64,000 bases of DNA from contig PLWV01000004.1 in the NCBI GenBank assembly GCA_003153155.1, positions 102,578-166,577 on the forward strand. Direction: 5' to 3'. Below, piece by piece: positions 45,598 to 54,687 of this stretch (the stretch's first letter is position 1; the number at the start of each line of letters is the position of its first letter). The notes below the pieces were generated by a model that was not told the DNA's origin, made no database searches, and worked only from the letters and a program-made list of their open reading frames with translations. Position numbers and translations under genes: made by a program. This DNA is from Gallionella sp. (GTDB lineage Bacteria; Pseudomonadota; Gammaproteobacteria; Burkholderiales; Gallionellaceae).

Positions 45598-46724
45598 GAA
45601 TTCTACATATCATCGGCAATCTTGAGATTGGTGGAGCGGAACTCATGCTCAAGCGATTGGTGGAATCGCACCAAGGCAATTTACACTATCGCCACACAGT
45701 TATTTCCCTATCCGCTATTGGTCAGGTGGGATTGAAACTTCAAGCCATCGGTGTCGAAGTCATTGCGCTGAATATGCGCTCCGCTTGGGATGTCCCTCTT
45801 GCGCTATGGCGGTTGAGGCGGATTATTCGTCAGGCGCGACCAGACATCGTGCAAACTTGGATGTATCACGCCGATTTGTTGGGGGGCTTGGCAGCCCGGG
45901 TGTCGGGATATAGAAATATTGTTTGGAATATCCGTACTTCTGCTCTTCGCCAGTCTAGGAACTCGTTAACGCAACTAATTATTCTGCTCTGCGCTAAATC
46001 CTCCCGTTTTCTTCCAGCCGCGATTATTTGTTGTGGTGAAAAAGCTAGGGAGGTTCACCTGAATTTGGGCTACGACAAAGACAAGTTTGAGATTGTGCCT
46101 AATGGCTATGATTTATCTTCACTCACTCGCTCTGCATCAGTCCGCGAGCGCCTGCGTGAAAAATTGGTTTGTAATGACAAAGAGTTGCTGATTGGCGTTT
46201 GTGGTCGTTTTGATCCTTTAAAAGATTATCGAAATTTTATCGAAGCTGCTTCCCTTGTTGCCAGGCAATTAGATGGAGTGAGGTTCGTGATGATCGGGCG
46301 TAATTGCGATTCAAATAACGCCCAGCTTAGGGATTGGCTTGATGATTTCAACTTGTCAGATCGCTTCATTTTGTTGGGAGAGCGTGGTGACGTGCCAGAT
46401 TTGATGTCGGCTCTCGATGTTTTTTGTCTTTCATCCAAGGCAGAGGGCTTTCCAAATGTTGTGTGCGAGGCCATGGCGATGAGTACCCCATGTGTTGTTA
46501 CACGTGCTGGCGAAGCTGAATTTATAGTCGGTACGACTGGTTTTACCGTTCCAACTGAAAGCGCTGTCGAACTGGCCGGTGCCTTGTTGAGGATGTGTAG
46601 GTTGCCGCAGCAGACACGAACAGAACTCGGCACGGCTGCCCGCAAGCGGGTCGAGGATAATTTCTCAATCAGTAAGGTTGCGGATAGATATGTCTCAGTT
46701 TACGCCAACGTATTGACAAAATGA
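45594..46724 (+). CDS. Glycosyltransferase family 4 protein
   Basis: 376-residue GT-B enzyme. The N-terminal [24 protein letters not shown] contains the GGAE loop of GT4 enzymes. The C-terminal half has [20 protein letters not shown], and the donor-binding E-x7-E region is [23 protein letters not shown] with VTRAGEAEF. The start overlaps the acetyltransferase stop (ATGA). It adds one sugar to the growing unit; linkage and donor are not predictable. Confidence 0.9.
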   Translation: MRILHIIGNLEIGGAELMLKRLVESHQGNLHYRHTVISLSAIGQVGLKLQAIGVEVIALNMRSAWDVPLALWRLRRIIRQARPDIVQTWMYHADLLGGLAARVSGYRNIVWNIRTSALRQSRNSLTQLIILLCAKSSRFLPAAIICCGEKAREVHLNLGYDKDKFEIVPNGYDLSSLTRSASVRERLREKLVCNDKELLIGVCGRFDPLKDYRNFIEAASLVARQLDGVRFVMIGRNCDSNNAQLRDWLDDFNLSDRFILLGERGDVPDLMSALDVFCLSSKAEGFPNVVCEAMAMSTPCVVTRAGEAEFIVGTTGFTVPTESAVELAGALLRMCRLPQQTRTELGTAARKRVEDNFSISKVADRYVSVYANVLTK

Positions 46725-46753
46725 TGTGTTGAGTAACTGGGGAATTTTATTTT

Positions 46754-47599
46754 ATGAAGAATGTTGATGTTAAAACTGTGTGTGGTTTCGGTGACGAATG
46801 GGAAAGATTTGATCAATCTTCACTTCCTCCGGAAGAGCACAGGCGGATATTTGAGATGTACTTCGCTATTTTTCCTTGGGGATCTTTGCCGCCAAATGCG
46901 GTGGGGTTTGATTTAGGTTGTGGTAGCGGGCGTTGGGCGAAATTGGTGGCACCAAGAGTAGGGCATCTGCATTGCATTGACCCAAGCGTTGCTTTGGAAG
47001 TGGCCAAACGAAATTTGGTTGACAACAATAACTGCGAGTTTCATCTGACAAGTGTGGATTCAATTCCGTTGCCGGACGCTAGTATGGATTTTGGCTATTC
47101 TCTAGGTGTGTTACATCATGTGCCAGATACGCAGTCTGCAATTGTGTCCTGTGTGAATAAACTGAAGCCGGGCGCACCTTTTTTGGTTTATCTCTATTAC
47201 GCGTTCGACAATCGTCCTATGTGGTTTCGAGCAATATGGAAATTAAGCGATATTCTTAGATATGTTATTTCAAGGTTGCCTTATGGTTTGCGATATTGGG
47301 TGAGTCAAATAATTGCCGGGGTGGTTTATTATCCTTTGGCAAAATTGGCTTTATGGCTGGAAAAAGTTGGCATAGATGTAAAAAATGTGCCCTTAAGTCC
47401 ATACAGGAATTGTAGCTTTTATACGATGCGAACGGATGCCTTGGATCGATTCGGGACACGTTTAGAGCAACGTTTTACACGCAAGCAAATTAAGAAAATG
47501 ATGGAGCGTGCAGGCTTGGAGCGAATTGAATTCGCCCCGAATTTACCATACTGGTCTGCAGTCGGTTATCGCGCTTCGATGGATGGGGTAACTCGGTAA
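46754..47599 (+). CDS. Class I SAM-dependent methyltransferase
   Basis: 281 residues. Motif I is VGFDLGCGSGRWAKLVAP, followed by LHCIDPSVALEVAKRN and the motif-II/III area DASMDFGYSLGVLHHVPD. The second half (MWFRAIWKLSDILRYVISRLPYGL) is hydrophobic and aromatic. The TAA stop shares its last base with the asnB ATG. Probably modifies a sugar of the polymer. AT-rich like its neighbours. Confidence 0.87.
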   Translation: MKNVDVKTVCGFGDEWERFDQSSLPPEEHRRIFEMYFAIFPWGSLPPNAVGFDLGCGSGRWAKLVAPRVGHLHCIDPSVALEVAKRNLVDNNNCEFHLTSVDSIPLPDASMDFGYSLGVLHHVPDTQSAIVSCVNKLKPGAPFLVYLYYAFDNRPMWFRAIWKLSDILRYVISRLPYGLRYWVSQIIAGVVYYPLAKLALWLEKVGIDVKNVPLSPYRNCSFYTMRTDALDRFGTRLEQRFTRKQIKKMMERAGLERIEFAPNLPYWSAVGYRASMDGVTR

Positions 47600-49593
47600 T
47601 GTGCGGTCTGTTAGGTTTTGTTGGTGGCATTGCTGGCTCGGTGTGTGATGAGGTTTTGCTGCGTCGCATGGCGGATACGCTCATCCATCGTGGGCCGGAT
47701 GATGGCGGGGTTTGGTGCGACAGCGAACAGCGTGCTGGTCTTGGGTTTCGACGCCTAGCGATTGTGGATTTGTCGCCTGCGGGGCATCAGCCGATGGTGT
47801 CGGCTAGCGGGCGGTTTGTGATTGTGTTCAATGGGGAGATTTATAACCATTTGGATTTGCGGACGGAGTTGGAAAAGGCCGCTAGACCACCCCTCACCCT
47901 AGCCCTCTCCCCCAGCCCCTCTCCCGGAGGCGGGCGAGGGGAGATTTGTTGGCGGGGTCATTCGGATACGGAAACTTTGCTGGCGGGGATTGATGCTTGG
48001 GGGATAGAGGCAACGCTCAAGAAATCGATCGGCATGTTTGCGATTGCTTTGTGGGATCGGCAAACGCGCACGCTGACCTTGGCACGCGATCGAATTGGCG
48101 AGAAGCCACTGTATTACGGCTGGCAGGGTAGTGGTAACGAGCGGGTGTTTTTGTTTGGCTCGGAACTTAAGGCTCTTAAGGCGCATCCTGCTTTTGCGGC
48201 AAACATTGACCGTGGCGCACTTTGCTTGCTGTTGCGGCATAACTACATCCCCGCACCATATTCCATTTACCAAGGCATCGCCAAGCTGGAGCCGGGGTGT
48301 TTGTTGTCTGTTTCATTGGAGCAGCCTGAACCCAAGGTTTGGAAGTATTGGGATGCGGTTGAAGTGGCGGTTGCTGGCGTGGCTCAGCCATTTGTGGGTT
48401 CGGCTGATGAGGCGGTGGACGCACTGGAAGTGTTGGCCAAAGACGCGGTGCGCCAGCAAATGATGGCGGATGTGCCGTTGGGCGCATTTCTGTCTGGGGG
48501 CATTGATTCCAGTACGGTGGTCGCGTTGATGCAGGCGCAGTCTTCGCGTCCGGTTAAAACATTCACCATCGGTTTCAACGATGCAGGTTACAACGAGGCA
48601 GTTCACGCCAAGGCAGTGGCGCGGCATTTGGGCACGGAGCATACCGAACTCTATGTCACGCCAGAGCAGGCGATGGAGGTGATCCCGCGTTTGCCGAGCT
48701 TGTATTGCGAGCCGTTTGCGGATTCATCGCAGATACCCACTTTTTTGGTGAGCCAATTGGCTAAACAGCATGTCACGGTGTCGCTGTCGGGTGATGCGGG
48801 AGATGAGTTGTTTTGCGGATATAACCGATACCAGCTCACAGCGAGCTTGTGGAAAAGTCTTTCAATTATTCCAGTGCCATTACGCAGCATGGCCGCGAGA
48901 GGAATTACTGCAATCTCACCGCAGACTTGGAATCGCTATGCGAGATTTTTGCCGTGGACGAGTGTTGGTGACAAGTTGCATAAAGGGGCAGGTGTCATGA
49001 CCAGTGCCTCGGCAGCAGAACTTTATCTGGGCATGCTCTCGAGTTGGGCTGATCCTGCTGCGCTGGTAGTTGGTGGAGTCGAGCCCACCACCTTGCTTAC
49101 GGGCAATCAGCCATCGCTAACTGGTTTGAGTGATGTGCAGCGCATGATGGCATTGGATACATTGACCTATCTTCCGGATGACATTCTGGTTAAAGTGGAT
49201 CGGGCAGCGATGGGGAATTCGCTGGAAAGCCGTGTGCCGTTTTTGGATCACCGCGTGGTGGAATTTGCCTGGCGGTTGCCGATGGAATACAAGTTACGCG
49301 CTGGACAAACCAAATGGGCGTTGCGCCAAGTGCTGTATCGTCATGTGCCGCGAGAGTTGATTGAACGACCCAAAATGGGGTTTGGTTTTCCGATTGATAA
49401 GTGGTTGCGCGGCCCATTGCGGAATTGGGCGGAAGAATTGCTAAGTGAGCAGCGGTTGCGCAAGGAAGGTTTTTTTTATCCTGAACCAATTCGGCAAAAG
49501 TGGGCAGAGCATTTATCGGAAAATCGAAATTGGTCCAGCCAGTTATGGGGAGTGTTGATGTTTCAGGCTTGGCTTGAGCAGGAAAGGGGATGA
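47599..49593 (+). CDS. asnB: AsnB-type glutamine amidotransferase, with in-frame repeat insertion
   Basis: 664-residue class II amidotransferase/asparagine-synthetase-like enzyme. The N-terminal nucleophile is Cys2 (MCGLLGFVGG), followed by HRGPDDGGVW and FNGEIYNHLDLR. The synthetase domain has the PP-loop SGGIDSSTVVALM and LSGDAGDELFCGYNRY. Residues about 96-118 (RPPLTLALSPSPSPGGGRGE) interrupt the glutaminase domain just before WRGHSDTETLL and come from a C-rich interspersed repeat. In polysaccharide loci such proteins (for example WbpS) amidate hexuronic acids. With UDP-GalNAcA made here, GalNAcA-amide is a plausible product; this is inference. Confidence 0.92.
   Translation: MCGLLGFVGGIAGSVCDEVLLRRMADTLIHRGPDDGGVWCDSEQRAGLGFRRLAIVDLSPAGHQPMVSASGRFVIVFNGEIYNHLDLRTELEKAARPPLTLALSPSPSPGGGRGEICWRGHSDTETLLAGIDAWGIEATLKKSIGMFAIALWDRQTRTLTLARDRIGEKPLYYGWQGSGNERVFLFGSELKALKAHPAFAANIDRGALCLLLRHNYIPAPYSIYQGIAKLEPGCLLSVSLEQPEPKVWKYWDAVEVAVAGVAQPFVGSADEAVDALEVLAKDAVRQQMMADVPLGAFLSGGIDSSTVVALMQAQSSRPVKTFTIGFNDAGYNEAVHAKAVARHLGTEHTELYVTPEQAMEVIPRLPSLYCEPFADSSQIPTFLVSQLAKQHVTVSLSGDAGDELFCGYNRYQLTASLWKSLSIIPVPLRSMAARGITAISPQTWNRYARFLPWTSVGDKLHKGAGVMTSASAAELYLGMLSSWADPAALVVGGVEPTTLLTGNQPSLTGLSDVQRMMALDTLTYLPDDILVKVDRAAMGNSLESRVPFLDHRVVEFAWRLPMEYKLRAGQTKWALRQVLYRHVPRELIERPKMGFGFPIDKWLRGPLRNWAEELLSEQRLRKEGFFYPEPIRQKWAEHLSENRNWSSQLWGVLMFQAWLEQERG
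47890..47941 (+). repeat. C-rich palindromic repeat inserted in asnB
   Basis: A 52-base run of the type CCCCTCACCCTAGCCCTC...GGCGAGGGG lies in frame within the glutaminase domain. It belongs to the group of CCCTC/GAGGG palindromes found between genes elsewhere in the window (10.3 kb, 36.2 kb, 55.9 kb). It encodes LTLALSPSPSPGGGRG. Confidence 0.85.
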
Positions 49594-50753
49594 TGAAGGT
49601 TCTCATGATCGTGAATACGGATGGGGCGCTTTACGTATTCCGCAAACCTATCATCAGCAAACTTATCTCACTGGGGCATGAGGTTGTTTCGATCAGCTCA
49701 GAGAGTCGCTATTTCGAATGGCTAAGAGAACTGGGGGTTAAGCCGATCGCCTTGGATTTTGCCAGGCATTCTGTTTCGCCTATTCAAAACTTCCAGCTGC
49801 TAATTCGGTTGTATCGTTTGCTCAAGCAGCAACATCCAGACATCGTGCACAACTTTACACATAAGCCAGCAATCTATGGAACAGTTGGGGCGTGGCTTGC
49901 GGGTGTGCGAGGGATATTTATCACCATTACCGGCTTGGGTACACTTTTTGTGCGCGATGATGCCAAAACAAAACTGATGCGATGGTTGCTACTGGTGCAG
50001 TACAAATTTGCGCTTCGATTTGCAACGACCGTTTTTTTTCAGAATCCAGATGACATGGCGTATTTCATTTCCAGAAAGATTATTGATCCGAAGAAAGCGA
50101 TTTTGACATTTGGTTCAGGGTTGGATCTTGAGGAATTTCCTTGCCCATCTTTGGATGATGTTGCTCATGCTAAGTTGAATTTAAGCAACGAGCTGGGGAT
50201 CGGTTTATCTGGCCGAAGAGTCGTGCTCTTCCCTGCTCGGGGAGTGCCGGAAAAAGGTTTTTTTGAGTTTTACGAAGCGGCGAAGATCGTCAACCAGTTG
50301 GAGCCAGATGGCTACGCATTCATTCATTTGGGGCTGGTTGATTTGGCTTCATCGCGACAAATATCGAAGGACGGTATAGCAAAATTTGCTGATGAGTGTG
50401 GCGTCTACTATCTAGGTTATAAAGACAACGTCCAAGACTATATGACAGCCTCAGATATTGTTGCATTACCTTCCTACGGCGAGGGAACTCCACGGTCACT
50501 TATTGAGGCTCTAGCTTTGGGTAAGGTGATTGTTGCAACCGACGCGCCAGGGTGCCGGGAAACGGTGATTGATGGGTGGAATGGCTTCTTGTGCAAAGTC
50601 GGCGATGGAAAATCACTTGCTGCAAAATTCCTTGCTGTGGATGAAGAACTTATTAATAAAGCAATAACTCGATCTCGAAAATATTGTGAGATGAAGTACG
50701 ACTCGACATGGTTGGTTGAGATGACGATAAACAGCTACTTGGAAAGTGTTTAA
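49590..50753 (+). CDS. Glycosyltransferase family 4 protein
   Basis: 387 residues, GT-B fold. MKVLMIVNTDGALYVFRKPI, the middle NFTHKPAIYGTVGAWLAGVRGI, and the donor region LPSYGEGTPRSLIEALALGKVIVATDAPGCRETV are typical of group 1 enzymes of the PglA/WbnK kind, which transfer N-acetylhexosamines. ATGs at 49590 and 49593 are alternative starts; the first overlaps the asnB stop. The acceptor is unknown. Confidence 0.9.
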   Translation: MMKVLMIVNTDGALYVFRKPIISKLISLGHEVVSISSESRYFEWLRELGVKPIALDFARHSVSPIQNFQLLIRLYRLLKQQHPDIVHNFTHKPAIYGTVGAWLAGVRGIFITITGLGTLFVRDDAKTKLMRWLLLVQYKFALRFATTVFFQNPDDMAYFISRKIIDPKKAILTFGSGLDLEEFPCPSLDDVAHAKLNLSNELGIGLSGRRVVLFPARGVPEKGFFEFYEAAKIVNQLEPDGYAFIHLGLVDLASSRQISKDGIAKFADECGVYYLGYKDNVQDYMTASDIVALPSYGEGTPRSLIEALALGKVIVATDAPGCRETVIDGWNGFLCKVGDGKSLAAKFLAVDEELINKAITRSRKYCEMKYDSTWLVEMTINSYLESV

Positions 50754-50764
50754 GGTGAACTAAG

Positions 50765-51682
50765 ATGCAGTGTGATTGTTGTGGCTCTGAAAAGATGGTG
50801 GAGTTTGATCCTTATAGGGAGTATCAACACTATAGATGCAAGGGTTGCGGGTTTGAAAGATTTGTTCGTTGTGATTCTGCTATAGCTGCGGGTCTTTATG
50901 AGAATGATGCGGACTACATTGATGATCTAAACGTGGTGACGAGTTCGGAAGACCTCATTCTTTGGCATCATTTGGAAGCCATTAAATTTTTACAGTCAAA
51001 ATTTCAATCAGGTAATACTACGGCGTTGGATATCGGGTGCTTCAATGGTTTTTTTGTAAAGAAATTACTTTCGTTGGGTTATGACGCACAAGGCGTTGAC
51101 TTTAATAAAAGCGCAATTGCTTACGGACAGGAAAAACTTGGGCTTGGCTCGAGGATTACCACGCAATCTATCGAAGAAATGATCGAGCAAGGGAAACGTT
51201 TTGACGTGATAACGCTTTTTGAGGTGCTGGAACATCTGCCAGATATGAAAGCATTTCTGGGTAAAGCCACCAAGCTTCTAAAAAATGATGGCGTGATTAT
51301 TCTATCCACACCGAACAATCAAATGTGTTGGCGTCCAGCCCTTGATTATCCACCGCACCATTTGTCCAGATTTACGACAAAATCGCTCGAAGGATGTCTA
51401 TCGCAGTTAGAAATGAAAACACTTTATGTTGCAGAACAGATGAGTACTTACGAATTAGTTCGGCATTATGTGGGTACGTTTTTCCGAGCAAAAGACAGCG
51501 CTAGTTTGCGAGGAGGGGAATTCAAGCATAAAAAGTTCACGACTATTTTGCGGAGGGGCATGAATAAGATGCGCAAGGTGCTCGGTGTTCTGCTGACACC
51601 CATTGATAAACTGCTTCACCTGTTCGGAGTTCGGTACATTTCCCAAATAGTAGTGGCTCAAAAACGGGCGATAACCGGCTAA
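50765..51682 (+). CDS. SAM-dependent methyltransferase with zinc-ribbon start
   Basis: 305 residues. The N-terminus has two CxxC pairs (CDCCGSEKM and YRCKGCGFERF), a zinc-ribbon seen in sugar methyltransferases. Motif I is ALDIGCFNGFFVKKLLSLG, and FDVITLFEVLEHLPD covers motifs II and III. The C-terminal tail is basic and hydrophobic. It is built like the protein at 41904, suggesting the two act on the same or related glycan residues. Its TAA stop shares a base with the next ATG. Confidence 0.87.
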   Translation: MQCDCCGSEKMVEFDPYREYQHYRCKGCGFERFVRCDSAIAAGLYENDADYIDDLNVVTSSEDLILWHHLEAIKFLQSKFQSGNTTALDIGCFNGFFVKKLLSLGYDAQGVDFNKSAIAYGQEKLGLGSRITTQSIEEMIEQGKRFDVITLFEVLEHLPDMKAFLGKATKLLKNDGVIILSTPNNQMCWRPALDYPPHHLSRFTTKSLEGCLSQLEMKTLYVAEQMSTYELVRHYVGTFFRAKDSASLRGGEFKHKKFTTILRRGMNKMRKVLGVLLTPIDKLLHLFGVRYISQIVVAQKRAITG

Positions 51683-52770
51683 TGAAAGATAAAAATATCG
51701 CCATCATCGGTACGGTGGGTGTTCCGGCGAATTACGGCGGCTTTGAAACACTGGCGGAGAATCTCGTCAAATACCATGACGCAGCATCGTTACCTGATCC
51801 GCTCACGATTTACTGTAGCAGCAGAAGCTGTCCATCAAAAGAACGATCTTTTCTTTCTGCGCAGCTGAAATACGTTCCGCTCAATGCCAATGGTGCGCAG
51901 AGCATTCCCTATGACATCGTTTCATTGTTCTCTGCGGTTTGGAATCGCAGCGATGTGATTCTGTTGCTGGGTGTGTCGGGTGCGATCGCGTTACCTTTGG
52001 TTCGGCTTGTCTCATCGGCGCGCATCATCACCAATATCGATGGCATCGAGTGGCGCAGGGAGAAGTGGCAAGGCTTGGCCAAACGTTTCTTGCGCTTTTC
52101 GGAAAAGATGGCGGTGCGCTTTTCGCACGAGGTGATTGCGGATAATGGTGCGATTGCCGAGTACGTGAAGCAGGCTTATGGGGTTGATTGTCATGTGATC
52201 GCGTATGGCGGCGATCATGCGGTGGCAGTTGAGGGAACGGCAGTGGATGAGTATGACCTGCCCGAAAGTTATGCCTTTGCGGTTTGCCGCATCGAGCCGG
52301 AAAACAATGTGCATATGGTGCTGGAGGCGTCCGCCAGGCTGAAGTCGCATGTTTTGGTGATGGTGGGCAATTGGAGTAACAGTGAGTATGGCCGTGCGCT
52401 CCGCGAGCAGTACGCTTCGTGCGACAATCTCTTTTTGCTCGACCCGATCTACGATCTCGGCAAGCTCAAGACGTTGCGCTCGCGTGCATCGTTTTATGTG
52501 CACGGGCATTCTGCAGGCGGCACCAATCCTTCGTTGGTAGAAGCGATGCATTTCGGCAAAGCCGTTTTGGCTTTTGACTGTGATTACAATCGCAGCACCA
52601 CGGAAGGCAAGGCGCTCTTCTTTGGCAACAGCGAAAAATTGCAGCAGCTCATCGTGTCTCTGGATAAGACGGTCGCGGAAAAAGTCGGGCGCGATATGCT
52701 GGAGGTCGCCAATCGCTGCTATACTTGGCGCATCGTTGCTGAGCAGTATTTCTCTTTGCTAAAAGGGTGA
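51682..52770 (+). CDS. DUF1972-type glycosyltransferase (rhamnosyltransferase-like)
   Basis: 362 residues. KNIAIIGTVGVPANYGGFETLAENL is the diagnostic DUF1972 start, seen in beta-1,4-rhamnosyltransferases such as Cps2T. The second half has CRIEPENNVHMVLEASARL and the donor site VHGHSAGGTNPSLVEAMHFGKAVLAFD. It probably adds a deoxyhexose, but no rhamnose synthesis genes (rmlABCD) are in the window, so the donor would come from elsewhere. G+C returns to the genome level at this gene. Confidence 0.9.
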   Translation: MKDKNIAIIGTVGVPANYGGFETLAENLVKYHDAASLPDPLTIYCSSRSCPSKERSFLSAQLKYVPLNANGAQSIPYDIVSLFSAVWNRSDVILLLGVSGAIALPLVRLVSSARIITNIDGIEWRREKWQGLAKRFLRFSEKMAVRFSHEVIADNGAIAEYVKQAYGVDCHVIAYGGDHAVAVEGTAVDEYDLPESYAFAVCRIEPENNVHMVLEASARLKSHVLVMVGNWSNSEYGRALREQYASCDNLFLLDPIYDLGKLKTLRSRASFYVHGHSAGGTNPSLVEAMHFGKAVLAFDCDYNRSTTEGKALFFGNSEKLQQLIVSLDKTVAEKVGRDMLEVANRCYTWRIVAEQYFSLLKG

Positions 52771-52850
52771 GTAGTCTGTCACATTACAATACCGGCGCGG
52801 CGGCTCAGTCTGTATCTGTATCTGTATTGGTCAACTCAAGGGCTTAAAAA

Positions 52851-54311
52851 ATGAAAAATAACACGATGCGCGCTTGTTTTTTCCTGCTTTCATTCATCCC
52901 GGCTGTGGTGTTCGCCGGTAGCGGCATTACAACACCGAATCCGAAGCTATACAGCGACGCGGTGCTCGCCGATATTGCCAACACGGCAACCAGCAAGGGC
53001 GCGGTGTCGCGTACCGCTTTTGACAAGCCAAGCAAATCATTAAGCGTTTCGGATTTTGGGGTTGTTGGAAATGGCGTAACAGATGACACGGTAGCTATAC
53101 AAGCCGCTTTTGTAAATACTCGCGCAAAGGGCGGGGTTTCTAAAAAACTATATTTCCCAAAAGGAACGTATTTAATAACCAAATCAATCACCTGTGGATC
53201 TAATCAAGTTGTGGAATTCGACCCAGGCGTGGTAATCAATTTTGTTCCTCCAGCACCTATACAGAACTATGCCTTATTTGGCGCAGCTCATCAGGTTAAT
53301 GTAGTGTTCAGTGGCAACGGCGCAACCATCAACATGACGCGAGCAGGGGTTACGGTTGATGGAGTTGCGGCCGCGTTTTTCATGTACGGCAGTGATAACA
53401 TTCTGATAGAAAATTTCATCATCAATAATAGTGCTACAGATGGGATTATCATCACAGGTGATAATACGAGGTCAGGGCCATCCAGTAATGTCACGGTTAA
53501 AAACGTTGTTGTAAACAACAGCCGCAGAAATGGTATGTCAATTATTTCTGTTAAAGGAATGCAGGTTTTAGGCGGTAGTTACAACACATCAAATGGCGCT
53601 GCTGCTGGCCCTTGGGCAGGAATCGACATCGAGCCGAATGCCAATTGTTTTCTTGAGAATGTTGTGCTGCTTGGGGTGAATACTTCTGGAAACGCAGGAG
53701 CAGGTATACAGTTTACACCAGGCGCTCTTGATGGATCAGCAGGTAATAAATTTCAGGTAAATGTTTCCGGGGGCCGTTCTTACCATGATGGCACTCATAA
53801 TGATTACATTTCTGCTCTATGGTTTATCTCGGGTTCCGGCGCAAACAAAATATATGGCGATATCAATATCCATGACTTTACTGTAGACAATCCAGTCGCG
53901 AGTGGTGTGCGGTTTTATAACTGGGATGCAGACAAATCACCAAGAGTGTTGCTTGATGGGGTAAAAGTATACAACCCTGATCATTCTTCAGGTGCAGCAT
54001 CAAATAATGATCGGGCAGGTTTTGTTATTAGTGCGGAAACTCGCCAAGCTGCCACCACTCTTGGCAATATAATTATGCGAAACTGTCATGCAGAGGATAC
54101 CCGTGTCTCGGCAAGAATGTCGTTCGGGATGATGCTCGCAACGCAGCCTGGAAGAACGCTAAAAAACATCCGGATTGAAGATCCTGCTTCTATCAATTTT
54201 GCATCATCGTCGAAGACTGATGTTTATGTTCAGGCCTCCAGTGTCCCCAATGGAATGGTTAATGTTGACGTTGTTTATTCTACCCCCAGAGCCTCTTCCA
54301 ATACGAAATGA
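52851..54311 (+). CDS. Secreted right-handed beta-helix protein (pectate-lyase-3 superfamily)
   Basis: 486 residues with a signal peptide ending in SFIPAVVFAG. The entry motif SVSDFGVVGNGVTDDTVAIQAAF and YFPKGTYLITKSI are those of the pectate-lyase-3/glycosyl hydrolase 28-like family. Parallel beta-helix coils follow (SDNILIENFIINNSATDGIIITGDN, SNVTVKNVVVNNSRRNGMSII). Phage tailspikes and polysaccharide lyases share this layout. At the end of the polysaccharide operon it may trim, release or epimerise the polymer in the periplasm or outside; which of these is unknown. Confidence 0.87.
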   Translation: MKNNTMRACFFLLSFIPAVVFAGSGITTPNPKLYSDAVLADIANTATSKGAVSRTAFDKPSKSLSVSDFGVVGNGVTDDTVAIQAAFVNTRAKGGVSKKLYFPKGTYLITKSITCGSNQVVEFDPGVVINFVPPAPIQNYALFGAAHQVNVVFSGNGATINMTRAGVTVDGVAAAFFMYGSDNILIENFIINNSATDGIIITGDNTRSGPSSNVTVKNVVVNNSRRNGMSIISVKGMQVLGGSYNTSNGAAAGPWAGIDIEPNANCFLENVVLLGVNTSGNAGAGIQFTPGALDGSAGNKFQVNVSGGRSYHDGTHNDYISALWFISGSGANKIYGDINIHDFTVDNPVASGVRFYNWDADKSPRVLLDGVKVYNPDHSSGAASNNDRAGFVISAETRQAATTLGNIIMRNCHAEDTRVSARMSFGMMLATQPGRTLKNIRIEDPASINFASSSKTDVYVQASSVPNGMVNVDVVYSTPRASSNTK

Positions 54312-54340
54312 GTCTGAGCGTCTGAAGTTCTGAATCGGTC

Positions 54341-54490
54341 ATGATGCAAGGCATGGTGATCAACATGGAAGAAGCACGGCTGCAAACCTTGGCGCAGGTC
54401 AAGGCATTTTTGGACGGGCCAGCGGAGGTTGCTTACCGAGTATCCAAGGCGGAAAGGCACCGGTTTGTCGAGCGTGTATTCAAGCGGTCG
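54341..54490 (+). pseudogene. N-terminal stub of an integrase-type IS transposase
   Basis: The frame INMEEARLQTLAQVKAFLDG...EVAYRVSKAERHRFVERVFKR resembles the start of an integrase/transposase family found in several proteobacterial IS elements. It breaks off at about 54490, where a 23-bp palindrome begins, and the remainder of the transposase is missing. Non-functional. Confidence 0.65.
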
Positions 54491-54492
54491 GC

Positions 54493-54562
54493 TAGGGGCG
54501 AGATTTATCGCGCCCTGATTTATTCATGTATCAGAAGATGGGCGCGATGAATCTCGCCCCTA
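54493..54562. repeat. REP-like palindrome of a second kind
   Basis: The arm beginning TAGGGGCGAGATTTATCG (54493-54515) is inverted at 54540-54562 with one mismatch. It resembles the GTAGGAGCGGGCC family in layout but not in sequence. It directly abuts the IS stub and lies 125 bases upstream of the fic gene. Confidence 0.85.
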
Positions 54563-54687
54563 CCAAGTTATTTGATCTTTGAAATAGAAGAAGAATTATT
54601 TCTGCTCCTGAGTAGCTTCTGTTCTTGCCAGTGAAGCGCAACTGACAGATAATCGCTTCACTTTAAGATGCAATTGTGGGGCGGTAA

